Positions 43,260 to 53,400 of a stretch of 64,000 nucleotides of DNA are shown piece after piece. A model generated the notes under the pieces. That model was not told the origin of the DNA and ran no database searches. It was given only the letters and a program-made list of their open reading frames with translations. Every line of letters begins with the position of its first letter. Position 1 is the first letter of the stretch. Position numbers and translations under genes: made by a program. The stretch is from a virus, in IMG/VR virus record IMGVR_UViG_3300036770_003135, positions 1 to 64,000 of that record; one strand, given 5' to 3'.

Positions 43260-44267
43260 TTAAGGGTTAACAAAATTGTTTTCTTCTTTTTTGAATTCGG
43301 ATGTGATGTATTCACCCAAAAATTCTGTAAATATTGCTTCCATCACAGGCACACATATTGAATTACCAGCCAAGGCAACGTGATTGTTTGTTGTTAGACT
43401 TGTTGATAATAATTTATCAATGTCTTCTTCTCTAACACCCATAAATCGATAACCTTCTCTACCAGTAATTGTTCTAATTCTACCATCCTCTGTCATAATT
43501 TGTGGTGAACCAGTTGTCGTTAAACAAGGTGAACAACCATCAATGGAATAGATACGTCTTGCTTGGTCATATTTAACATCGTTTCTACGTCCCACAAGTC
43601 TACACACACTATTTTTTTTAGGTTCGTTAGGTGTAACTTCACATTCAATAAATAAGTCCTCCACAATGTCATTTTCAATGAATGGTTTCATTGGTACTCT
43701 TTCTTTCCTATGTTTCTCAACTCCGTTCATTATTGATTCAACATCTTCATTTGTCATTCCAAAAACTGACATCATAAAGACTCTCTCCCTATTTTGGGGA
43801 CAACCATAGTCAGCACCATTTAAAACCCTCCAAGAACATCCATATCCCAACTCATTTAAGAATGATATATGAGCTTTAAAGTTATCTATATGGTTGTGAG
43901 ATACCAAGTTTTTAACATTCTCCATCAAAAGATACTTTGGTTGATTCTTTGTTAAAATTCTCTCAACTTCATATAATAAACCACTTCTTGTGCCTTTTTG
44001 AATTCCTTTTTGAACTCCTGATATTGATATATCTTGACAAGGGAATGAGTAAGTCATTAGGTCACATTGGGGGTAATTGTCCTCGTTTACCGTAGAAATG
44101 TCCCCCAAGTTACCCAATGTTGTTGTATGTAATGAATCGTAAGCAATATTCGCGGTTTTGAGGATGTCACAATTTGCAACATTCTCAAAATCAACACCAA
44201 TATATTTTAGTGCCAATTCTTGTGTCCCATAACCCGAAAATAGTGATATTACTTTTAACTTATTCAT
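43260..44267 (-). CDS. C5-cytosine DNA methyltransferase
   Basis: A 335-aa Dcm-type enzyme with its motifs in order: motif I 'VISLFSGYGTQELAL' (residues 7-20), motif IV 'SFPCQDIS' with catalytic C77, motif VI 'MENVKN' with E116, motif VIII/IX-like 'GADYGCPQNRERVFM', then a variable target-recognition region, and the C-terminal 'VALAGNSICVPVMEAIF'. It methylates cytosine in DNA, presumably to protect phage DNA from host enzymes. It is set between uvsX and the flap nuclease, 6 nt from uvsX, an unusual place in a T4-type replication core. No companion endonuclease is seen. Confidence 0.93.
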   Translation of the reverse strand: MNKLKVISLFSGYGTQELALKYIGVDFENVANCDILKTANIAYDSLHTTTLGNLGDISTVNEDNYPQCDLMTYSFPCQDISISGVQKGIQKGTRSGLLYEVERILTKNQPKYLLMENVKNLVSHNHIDNFKAHISFLNELGYGCSWRVLNGADYGCPQNRERVFMMSVFGMTNEDVESIMNGVEKHRKERVPMKPFIENDIVEDLFIECEVTPNEPKKNSVCRLVGRRNDVKYDQARRIYSIDGCSPCLTTTGSPQIMTEDGRIRTITGREGYRFMGVREEDIDKLLSTSLTTNNHVALAGNSICVPVMEAIFTEFLGEYITSEFKKEENNFVNP

Positions 44268-44273
44268 ATTTTT

Positions 44274-45275
44274 TTAATCTTCGTAAGAAATATCATTTAT
44301 TTCAGAAATACTTTCATCTAATGTAATTTCACCAGTACCACTTAGAATTGCATTCCAATATTGTGAATATTCTTTTTTATATTTCTCCAAAGCTTCTTTA
44401 GTATCCGAGATATATCCTTGAGGGACTGCAATTATTTTACCATCATTATAACCAAGTCCATTTACGTGATTCTTTATGATTGATATTTTTGTTCTAATTG
44501 CGTATCGAATAGTTCTACCATTTTTCGTTGCTGTAATGTGATTAATACCAGCCTTTTTTTGATTACCAAATAAGAAAACTAAAGATGATGCTAACCATAA
44601 CGCCTCACCACCTTTTGCTTTAATTTCTGGTTGTCCAAAAGGATTATCAGGTAAATCAACCCAAGGTTGGTTAACTACTACCATAGTATTGTAATAAGGA
44701 TAATCTTCTTTTTTTGATTTGGCAATCCTTGAGTGGATACCCATACCAATTTTATCGGCTAAAACTGATGCGTTGTGCATTTTACCACCTTTACCTTCAA
44801 AAGTCATTTTACAAGGAATTGAGCCCACAGAGTCCCATAGGAATAATAAATTATATGGTAATTCTCCTTTTTCTTGAGCATCTATTAAATCATTAACGTA
44901 ATCAGTAGCTTGCTCAATATAATCAAAACTATCATTAAAAATAAAATCACCATCCCATTCACCTTCATCGTTTTGTACTGCGTTTAATCCTAATTCAACT
45001 GCGTGACTCCAACTCCATTTCTTTTCAGTGATTATAAAAACGGGTAAATGTCCTTTTTTTTGTGCATCAACTCCACTAAGAATCATTGCAGTGGTTTTAC
45101 TACTATTTGAGTGCCCCAAAAACATATTAATCCCTCCCATAATAGGACCTGGTAATCCACAAGCATCCATAAAAGCATCACCACAATTATAATAACTTTC
45201 TGGTTTGTATTTTGTTTTAGTTGAAAACTTGGACTTTATTGAGTCCAAGCTTATCTCTTTTTTCTTAATTGCCAT
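44274..45275 (-). CDS. uvsX: UvsX/RecA-like recombinase
   Basis: About 333 aa from the ATG at 45275; a TTG two codons earlier is a weaker alternative. The core shows 'GLPGPIMGGINMFLG', Walker A 'GHSNSSKT' (residues 54-61) and Walker B 'LLFLWDSVGSIP', then 'MVVVNQPWVDLP' and a C-terminal acidic tail. It would form filaments on ssDNA for strand exchange and recombination-dependent replication, with the SSB gene 0.3 kb upstream. The first Walker position differs from RecA's GPESSGKT, as expected for a T4-type protein. Its start overlaps the small upstream gene. Confidence 0.9.
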   Translation of the reverse strand: MAIKKKEISLDSIKSKFSTKTKYKPESYYNCGDAFMDACGLPGPIMGGINMFLGHSNSSKTTAMILSGVDAQKKGHLPVFIITEKKWSWSHAVELGLNAVQNDEGEWDGDFIFNDSFDYIEQATDYVNDLIDAQEKGELPYNLLFLWDSVGSIPCKMTFEGKGGKMHNASVLADKIGMGIHSRIAKSKKEDYPYYNTMVVVNQPWVDLPDNPFGQPEIKAKGGEALWLASSLVFLFGNQKKAGINHITATKNGRTIRYAIRTKISIIKNHVNGLGYNDGKIIAVPQGYISDTKEALEKYKKEYSQYWNAILSGTGEITLDESISEINDISYED

Positions 45276-45492
45276 ATTCAATATTATTATATTTAATAAA
45301 TTCTTTTAATTTTTCAACTTTTAGAATAGTATTAGAAAATGTATTTAAATAAACATCAATTTCATTTAAATAATCTTCTTGTATTTCATCTGTTTGTTTT
45401 CTGAAAAACATCAATAATGTTTTTTCAGTTTCTAAAAGTTCAAGCTCATATTTTTCCATAAGAGCTGAATACAATTTTTCCGAATTATTCAT
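45265..45492 (-). CDS. Hypothetical helical protein between ssb and uvsX
   Basis: I choose the ATG at 45492, giving about 75 aa starting MNNSEKLYSALMEKYELELLETEK. An ATG 21 nt upstream (45513) lies inside the ssb terminator hairpin and is unlikely to be used. The protein is strongly charged and helical with leucine spacing suggesting a coiled coil. No family recognised. Its end overlaps the uvsX start. Position suggests a recombination accessory factor, such as a mediator, but sequence does not show this. Confidence 0.66.
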   Translation of the reverse strand: MNNSEKLYSALMEKYELELLETEKTLLMFFRKQTDEIQEDYLNEIDVYLNTFSNTILKVEKLKEFIKYNNIEYGN

Positions 45493-45504
45493 AAAAGTGT
45501 TAAA

Positions 45505-45528
45505 AAACCCCATTGATTAATGGGGTTT
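45505..45528 (-). terminator. Rho-independent terminator after ssb
   Basis: A perfect 10-bp stem (45505-45514 with 45519-45528), loop of 4, ending in TTTTTT in the gene direction, 15 nt after the ssb stop. It separates ssb from the uvsX group and overlaps the apparent upstream ATG of the 45265 gene. Confidence 0.88.
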
Positions 45529-45533
45529 GATTA

Positions 45534-45540
45534 ATAAATA
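45534..45540 (-). promoter_or_regulatory. TATTTAT box between ssb and its terminator
   Basis: TATTTAT in gene direction lies just after the ssb stop but before the terminator hairpin. If it were a promoter for uvsX the transcript would begin with the hairpin, so this copy may have another role or be incidental. Confidence 0.25.
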
Positions 45541-45543
45541 ATT

Positions 45544-46392
45544 TTAAAATGGTAAATCACCATCAACATCAAAGTCAGCTTGTGGGTCTTCATAAGAAGA
45601 AGATTTACCACCAAATGATACTTCACCCACCTCAGAGTTTCCATACACATAACCACCCTTTTCACTATCCCATTTTGGTGTTTCACCTTTTGCAATAGCT
45701 TCCAAGTATTCAACTGGTTTTTTAGAATAAACATCAGCCCAAGTTAATTCATCATTTACCCAAGAGTCAGCCTTAGACTTATCAGAATGAATTGGTGCTG
45801 GGTCATCATACATAATTGTTTGTATAACTGTGTATGTAGCACCTTTTGGTGTTTTGGCTTTGGTCATTTCAAGGATAATGTCTCTACCTTTTTCAGGGTC
45901 AGTTACATCACCTTTAGCACGGAAGATAGGAATTAGTTTGTCTAATATACCTTCGTTTTTGTAGTTATGTTTAAATCTCCAAAATTTTACACCATCTTGT
46001 TCGTTGTCACGATCAATTAATTTAACGATGTAAAATTTACGAGGTTTATATTGTTTGGCAAGTTCTTTGTCAGCATCTTTACCAGTTGCCATAAGTTCTT
46101 CATATACCTCAGAGAGTGGTGAACGTTCATTGTCGTTCTTTCCTGGGTCATAGAACTTTTGCCATTTACCATCAACTTGGATTTCGTGAAACCACACTTC
46201 TTTAAAAGGAGAAGTACCATCGTTTGTTGGTAAAATTCTTAGTCTTTTTTGTCCTTGTTTTTCATTGTCTTTAAGAAGAGCTGCGAAGTATTTCTTCATT
46301 CTCTCATCTTGAGACATTTTGTTAGTGTTTGTACTTGATTTTTGTGATTGCTCGTACTGAGCCAAAATCGCATCTAAAGGATTTGTCGCCAT
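45544..46392 (-). CDS. Single-stranded DNA-binding protein, gp32-like
   Basis: A 282-aa protein with the layout of T4 gp32: a basic, Ser/Thr/Gln-rich N-terminus (MATNPLDAILAQYEQSQKS), an OB-type core with 'RLRILPTNDGTSPFKEVWFHE', 'PRKFYIVKLIDRD' and 'VKFWRFKHN', and an acidic tail ending 'DFDVDGDLPF', which in SSBs recruits partners. The Cys/His zinc knuckle of T4 gp32 is not seen. Moderate length agreement (T4 gp32 is about 300 aa), the acidic tail and the neighbouring uvsX make the call good. A terminator follows. Confidence 0.85.
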   Translation of the reverse strand: MATNPLDAILAQYEQSQKSSTNTNKMSQDERMKKYFAALLKDNEKQGQKRLRILPTNDGTSPFKEVWFHEIQVDGKWQKFYDPGKNDNERSPLSEVYEELMATGKDADKELAKQYKPRKFYIVKLIDRDNEQDGVKFWRFKHNYKNEGILDKLIPIFRAKGDVTDPEKGRDIILEMTKAKTPKGATYTVIQTIMYDDPAPIHSDKSKADSWVNDELTWADVYSKKPVEYLEAIAKGETPKWDSEKGGYVYGNSEVGEVSFGGKSSSYEDPQADFDVDGDLPF

Positions 46393-46469
46393 GTTTTTTA
46401 AATTTTTAAATTAGAAAATATTATACACAATAATAAGTGTCAGTCGTGAGTTTGTCAAATAAAGTTCTA

Positions 46470-47180
46470 TTATATTTTTTTGAATCCTAATACATCATTT
46501 TCTGGAGTCATTTCATCATCACCAAAATCTCTAAAACTTCTTTTAATTTCGTTTGGTGAATAACTTTCAATTTCGTCAGATGTTAATACATATTCATTTT
46601 TTCCTGATTTTTCCATTTCATCTTCTTTTTCATCAAAAAATTGTGATAACTTTTGATTGAAAGGTCCAGAATCTAAAGTCCTTAATTCTAATTTTTCTTC
46701 AGGTGTTTTAACTCTATATTTTTCTATTTTTGTTTCAATTGAATTTAGTCTATCCATAATGTTATCCATTGCTGATAGTTTGTTTTCCAAATCTGTTAAA
46801 TGATTAAATAACGAATCAAAATATTGTTCTTGTTTCTCCTCAACAGATTTTTGACTTTTAACTAAATCAGTTACCTCAATTTCTTTTTTGTTTTCATCAT
46901 CAATCTTTTGAACTTCTGGATCACTTTCAATATCAATTGGTTTAGCTTCTGTTGTTGACGCACCCTCAGTACCACTAGGAGGTGGTGGTGGAACAGCCCC
47001 TATGTCAGTACCACTAGGAGGTGGTGGTGGAGCAGCCCCTATGTCAGTACCAGGAGGAGGAGGTGGTGTAGCCCCCATATCACCGCCTGGAGGAGGTGGT
47101 GGAACATCTTGTTCAAATAAATAATTATTAATTTCTTTGTATCTAAAAATTTCTTTTAAAATTTTTTTATCTATGTTCAT
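46470..47180 (-). CDS. Proline-rich structural or scaffold-like protein
   Basis: A 236-aa protein. Residues ~25-75 hold poly-proline runs of five in units like 'PPPPPSGTDIGA', repeated about four times, encoded by two near-identical 39-bp DNA repeats plus shorter copies. Residues ~100-170 form a probable coiled coil (VEEKQEQYFDSLFNHLTDLE...). The C-terminus is acidic. The N-terminal helix (KKILKEIFRYKEINNYLFEQ) could be a targeting peptide. No family recognised. It lies last in the tail operon, 4 nt after a 74-aa gene. Could be a core or linker protein; unproven. Confidence 0.6.
   Translation of the reverse strand: MNIDKKILKEIFRYKEINNYLFEQDVPPPPPGGDMGATPPPPPGTDIGAAPPPPPSGTDIGAVPPPPPSGTEGASTTEAKPIDIESDPEVQKIDDENKKEIEVTDLVKSQKSVEEKQEQYFDSLFNHLTDLENKLSAMDNIMDRLNSIETKIEKYRVKTPEEKLELRTLDSGPFNQKLSQFFDEKEDEMEKSGKNEYVLTSDEIESYSPNEIKRSFRDFGDDEMTPENDVLGFKKI
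46969..47105 (-). repeat. Tandem 39-bp repeats encoding Pro-rich units
   Basis: Two adjacent 39-bp units at 46969-47007 and 47008-47046 differ at one base. A shorter degenerate unit follows to about 47082 and a partial one to 47105. They encode the PPPPP-containing repeats of the 46470-47180 protein. The high identity suggests recent expansion. Confidence 0.78.
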
Positions 47181-47184
47181 TTTG

Positions 47185-47409
47185 TTATCCGTTTAAAAGT
47201 TGTTTTATTCCATTGGTTGTTTCAACCTGAATTTTTTTATTAGTTTTAATTGTATTATCTACCCTTTCAATTAAACCATCTTTCATTCTTACAGTATAAC
47301 ATTCACCAGTTTGTAAGTCACAAACTTGTTTTGTTCCATCACCCATATCCTTTTCAGTCGTTTGAGTTTTTCTACCTAAGTAGTTTTCTAGTATATTTTT
47401 AACTTCCAT
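47185..47409 (-). CDS. Hypothetical 74-aa tail-operon protein
   Basis: A 74-aa protein starting MEVKNILENYLGRKTQTTEKDMGDGTKQ, with 'QTGECYTVRMKDGLIERVDN' in the middle. Probably a small alpha/beta protein; no family recognised. It lies between the giant hub gene and the proline-rich gene with a TATTTAT box 12 nt before its ATG. Role unknown. Confidence 0.66.
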   Translation of the reverse strand: MEVKNILENYLGRKTQTTEKDMGDGTKQVCDLQTGECYTVRMKDGLIERVDNTIKTNKKIQVETTNGIKQLLNG

Positions 47410-47421
47410 ATTTTTTTTATT

Positions 47422-47428
47422 ATAAATA
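47422..47428 (-). promoter_or_regulatory. TATTTAT box before 74-aa gene
   Basis: TATTTAT in gene direction, 12 nt before the ATG at 47409, in the 41-nt gap after the giant hub gene. Confidence 0.42.
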
Positions 47429-47450
47429 TTACAATTCTGTTAATTGTTCA

Positions 47451-50400
47451 TCAAATATTTCGATATTTATTCAAAGCTATTTTTATTTCTTTTTTTAACT
47501 TATCATAATCATCTTTATTTGAAGTTTTAAAACTTTCAAAAAATGCCCCATTGTCATTAATAATTTTAGATGGGTCTCTGTTATAAATTATAAATTTAGC
47601 AATACTCTCAATTACAATATTTTCATCTGAATTTGTTATATCAACAATTTGTAATCTTTGATTATTACCCCACCACTCAACAAAAAATCGTGTGTGTAAT
47701 GCTAAACTCCCAAATACCGCCATTGGTTTAACTTGATTAACATTTGGTGTTGGTTGATTATTTCTATTTGGGGTATTATTACCTTCCGGTTTTGTATTAC
47801 CTTCCGGTATTGTATTACCTTCCGGTATTGCATTTGTATTACCTTCCGGTATTGTATTACCTTCCGGTATTGCATTACCAGATACGTTTTTACAAAAATA
47901 TTCTAATTTAGTTTCAAAATATTGTGATTTTGGTCCCCAATATTGTAATAAATCAATTCCACCAAAGTTATTATAATTTGCTGCAAATCCTGTTGATGTA
48001 CCATTTTGAAAATATAAATAACTAAATATTACTATTGCTAGTTTTTCATTAGGTGACTTACTAGCATTAGTAATACTTGATAATATTGCTGATTTCATTT
48101 GTTCAAATTTAACAACATTTTCACTTGTTGGTGATAGGGTTTCGGTAAATTGACTGTACTGACTTACATTTGGTTTACAATTCGGTGTTTGTGTTGTTGC
48201 TGTTGAATTTTTATCTTGGCTACCTAACCTAGTTTTTTCATTGATTATATTTGTTGGTGATATCGGTTGCGCATTTTTTACAATTGTTTCTTCAATTTTT
48301 TTAACTAAATTAGTTCTTAATCCTTGTAAAAAATTTTCCAAAATAGGTAAAGAAGTAATTGGTTGTCTAACACCAACAATTTCAGTGTTAAAATCACCTG
48401 GTGATATTGAGTGGTTAACTTCAGTAATCATATAAGGACCACTAAACATTGGTACATACCTCAAATTAAAATACATTGTCGGTTGTATTAAAGCGTTACC
48501 CATCATAGATAAGTTACAAGTATAACTTCTATTTTTATAAACAGAATAAAGTGACATATTTTGTGTTGCAATATTTCTATGTCCACCTTGATTCGCCATT
48601 TGGTTTAATATTTCCAAAGCTTCAGATGTTGCAAGTCCAGAATTTTGACCAACTGAAAAACTTTTAAATATTTGTTGGTTTTGTACTCCAATGTCAACAT
48701 TAAAACCAACCACTTTATTTGATTTATCATAGTCTTTTTTATTTAAAAGTGATTCGTTCATAGGATTTTCAGATTCTTTTAATATATCAAAAGCATCATC
48801 TCTGAATTTGTAATCCACATTATCTTTTAAATCAACATATTGACTTGGTCTATCAATAAATTGACAAACTAACTTAGATGAAGAATCTCTATAATCCACA
48901 TTTAAAAATGTACCAAATAAATTATTAGCAAATTCCAAAGTCCCTTCTGGTTTTGGTCTCGCATCAGCTGAAACATTTTGTAACCCATAAAAATTAATAT
49001 ATGATGGTAATGTCATAACAACAAAACCATTTGTTTCAATGATTGTTTGTATAAAAGATAAAACATCAACATTTAACATTATTTTAGTTGGGTCAATCAT
49101 ATCTTTTAAACCAAAAATATCAACTAAAACTTTATCCCCAATATTCCTACTAGCTCGGTCAACTAACATAACATCTTCAAATAATGTTTTGTTTTTATAA
49201 TCATTACCCGCAATCCATTTATCATTCATAGCCTTAAACGTTTCCCATAGTTCCAATTTAGTCTGTGGGTCACCATCTAATTGATTTGGATTAACTTTTT
49301 TTTCTGTTTTTTCAATTTTCCCAATACTACTAATTAATCTAGGCCAAAAATCATTTATAATTTGTTCAATTATACTTTGATTATTTAATAAATAAAAATC
49401 CATTTTGTTTTTAAAAAACTCAAACCCACCAGGATTTGTTAATGGGATTACGGTAGTGATTGTTAAATTACCTGGTAATGTTTGTAATATATCATTTTTT
49501 ATAAAATCTAAATCTTTATCATTAGAATATATTTTTTCTAATACTAAAATATTTGATTCTTTTACTCTAGCAATTTTATTTGATATATTTTGAATAATAT
49601 CAAATGTTTTTCCATCACTTAAATTTGCGCTATAAATTAATAAATCTTCATTTAGTGGTTGACTTGTATTAATTATATTAGATTGATTTTGATTTAATTT
49701 CTGAGTTGCATATAATTTTATTATTGGTGCAAAATTTTTTATATTTTGTTCAGTAAAAGCAACATTGAAATCAATAAAAAAATCAAATATGTATGAATTT
49801 GTAGTGTAACCTAATTCATTTATTGTAGAAAATCCTACATAAGTTTTTAAAACATCTAATTCATTTTTATATTGAATTGTACTAGTAGGTGTTAGAGGAA
49901 ATACATCAGGAGTTGTTGTTGTGTATTTTTGCCATTGAAACTTATCAGTCAAAGGTAAATTAGAAAATGAGTAGAATAATCTTTGATTATAATTACTAGG
50001 ATTACCATAAAGAAAATATATGTCCTCTTCTAAAAAATTATTAATTACACTATTAATTTGTTTAATTTGTTTTTTAGCTAGGTCGAATAATTTGTTTACA
50101 CTATTTTCCGGTATTACATTACCTTCCGGTATTACATTACCTTCTGGTATTGCATTACCTTCCGGTATTGCATTACCACTACCTATTGTCATTAAACTCC
50201 TCATTAACAATTGGAAATTGTAATACTTAATTGTTACTGATTTAGTGTCAGTAAGTTTAGTTGTAAAATTTGTTATTGGTTTTGAAAAATTCAAAAATTC
50301 ATCCCTAAATGAGTTTAATATTTCTGTATCAAAAATAGAAAATAATTCTTCAATTTTAGAATAATTTATAACATTATTATTGATTGAAAAATTTTGTTGT

Positions 50401-53400
50401 TTTTCTGTTTTCGGTAAGATTTCTTTAAGATAACTATCATAACTAGGTTTAATAACATTTCCATTATCAAAATAACCAAAGTTCGGTGCTGACCAAAAAT
50501 TTCTAACAGAACCATTATATACTGAAGTATTACCTGTTATTTCTATTTTTAATCTTGCTGATGTTGATATTTCTGAATTTGTAAAACATTCACTCTTACT
50601 TTGATTATTACCACCCATAGATGGTAATAATATAAATGTATTCGTATCGGCTGAAATATATAATGACCAACTAGTAACATTTATAGTCCTATTTGGTTGG
50701 TTATTATCAACTCCTTTTCCATACTTTATATCCGCAAGATTTGTAAGTAAAAAATTTAATTCTTTTTTATCTATCACTTGTTGGATGTCATTATTTGTAT
50801 AAGTATTTGCAATAATATTCTGTCTATCCAAATAGAAATAACCAAAATCATTAATTACTTTAGGATAAAACCCTAAGTTCATTATTGTTCCACTTGCTTC
50901 ATTTTTCTCTAAAACAATCGTATAATCTATTCTTCCTGTAGTAGTTGATGCTGAAAATTTGTATTCTTTTTCTTTATTTGTGGTTAGTGGATCGTAATTT
51001 TTAACAGAATCAAAATTCTTCCAAACATCATCTAAAATATCAATACCTTCATCAATGAATTTTTGATATCTATACCATATAGAACCTATTTTTAAAATCC
51101 AAGCATATGGTAATTTATGTAAAGCTCCATATTTTTTTAGTGATGCAAATATATAATCAAACTCAGTTTGAGTTGTATTATTATAAGAATTCAATTTTTC
51201 TTTACCAGTAATTAATGGTAGACTATTCAAAAATAAATATGCTGCTTGAGTATATGGATAAGTATTTTTTGTTTTTTGTAATTCAACTCCATTTTGGATA
51301 GCATTAACAAAATATGGGGTATTAAATATAGATGTTGTTTGTTTAAATGATACTTCACCATTATATGATGGTGAGTAATATATATTACCCTCAGTTACTA
51401 ATTGTTTATTAAATTCATCAACTCTGTCGTTATAATAATTTTTAAGGTCTCCATTTGTAGGGATAGTAGTAGGTAAAGTATTTTTAAAAATAAAATGGGT
51501 GATAGGTCTATTAATATTTTGACTATTAATAGATTTAAAATTAGTTAATGTCTTGTATTCAGGACTAAAAGATATTGTATTTCTAGTTCTATACGCTCTA
51601 TCAAATGATGTCGCATTTCCATTCGCCAAATTTTCTTTAATCCATTTTTCGTTAGTGAAAGGATAGGTATCGGTAAAATCAGGCATATTATTTTTTGTTG
51701 TACCTGTTAACCAATTAATTAAATCATTTCTTGTTTTTTCTGTTAGTGAAACTTTTGGTGTAGTTTCTAAATCACTCATTTCAGCTAATGATTTAATTGT
51801 GAATGAATTTTTAGCTTGATTATTAATATAACTAGTATTAAAAACACCTCTTATCCAACCTTGCCAACTTGTACTTAAACCATTATTTGATATTTCTTTT
51901 AAAACACTTTCATAATTTGTAGAATTAATTTGTAATAGTTGTAAATTTTCCAATAAATTTATTGGATTACTATCACTAAAACTTTGATTTATATTTGTAA
52001 TTTCAACTTCTGAAACGGCATTAACAACGAATTGAGGATTACCCTTATTAATTTTACTATAATAAATAACATATTTTAATCTTTCAAAGATTTCATAAAT
52101 AAATTTTACAATCTCTTGATTAAAATACACTGAATTTTTAATTGGGAATTCAATGGCATTGAACGAAACTCTCTTAACATCTTTAGTTTCATTATCAACT
52201 ATTTTAGCTGATGTATCCCTAGAAACTCTTTCAGTTAACGCTTGAATGTATTCTTCAACAAATTGCACTTCAGGCCAAACTGTATAATCTTCAGCCCCAA
52301 CATAATCTTTTAATTTTTGGTCACCAGGATATCTTAACTCATAAGTTGTTTTATCTTCCGTTTGATTACTAACTATAAATTGTGGCCAAGGATAAATAAT
52401 TTCTTCATCATTTTTATCCGCGGTTGGTTCTTTGCTACCAAGAATTGCATTAATTCTTTTTGGGTTTTTATTTTGTTTCCAAGCTTTTGTATGAACATCA
52501 TCCATAAGTCTAAGAAAAGCTTCAGTATTAGCAAAAAATACTGCCAAAATATTTCTGATATTTGGTGTAAATCCTATTGGTTGTTGATTTTGTAATAATA
52601 GTGATAGTGATTCTGTAAGGTCATCTTCTATTTCTTGTTTAAATCCATCAACTTGTTTTTTCATTTTAGAAATTAATGATAAAAACCTTATATCACCATC
52701 AAATATAAAAAAAGTAATTTTTTTTTCAGTCCCATCTTGTTTTCCTGTGATTGGATTTATGGGATAAAAACCTTTATCTTTTATATCGTTTCTAAACTGA
52801 TTTATTATAAAATCTTGTAATTCTTGAGCTACTGATTCACTACCACCTCTTCTTTGTTTATAGGTTTGTTCTGTATCAATATCATCCTCAGTTACATCAA
52901 ACAGATATAAAAAAGTATTTAAATCTATTTTATTCGTAACTTTTGTTTCAATTATTTGTGTTTTACCTAAAGGAACTTTACTTATTCTTTTATATGAACC
53001 ACTATTTTGTCCAACTGTTTTGTTATCATTTAATCTTCTATTAAATTCAGTAACTAAAGCATTTAATTGACTAGTTACTGAAATTGGATTATATCCTTTT
53101 TTTATAGTATATATTTTAGCACCATTATTTAATATATAAAAATTTGTTTTATCAATATATAATTCAAACCAAGACCCAATTTTTTTTGTTGGGTCTATTG
53201 CATTCCAATAAACTTCTTTAGCATATAAATCTAAATCTTTCTGATATATATCAATATCAGTTAGTGGTTCTAAATTAGTTTCAATAAAATTATTTAAATC
53301 ATTTTTAATAAATCTAGATAAAGTTTCATGTAAATCTTTTATTGTAAGTGGTGGAAAATTAGCTGGAATTAAATTTTTACTAATATATTCTTGATAAACT

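Noticed and set aside
43260-44267. Restriction-modification system around the cytosine methyltransferase
   Set aside because: Neighbours are replication genes only; no restriction endonuclease candidate is adjacent.
47776-50180. CRISPR array suspected from regular 18-bp repeats
   Set aside because: Units are directly tandem without unique spacers, are in frame and coding, and no cas gene is nearby.
50020-50223. Plus-strand ORF with GITLPSGI repeats
   Set aside because: It is the opposite-strand reading of the 18-bp IPEGN repeat in the hub gene.
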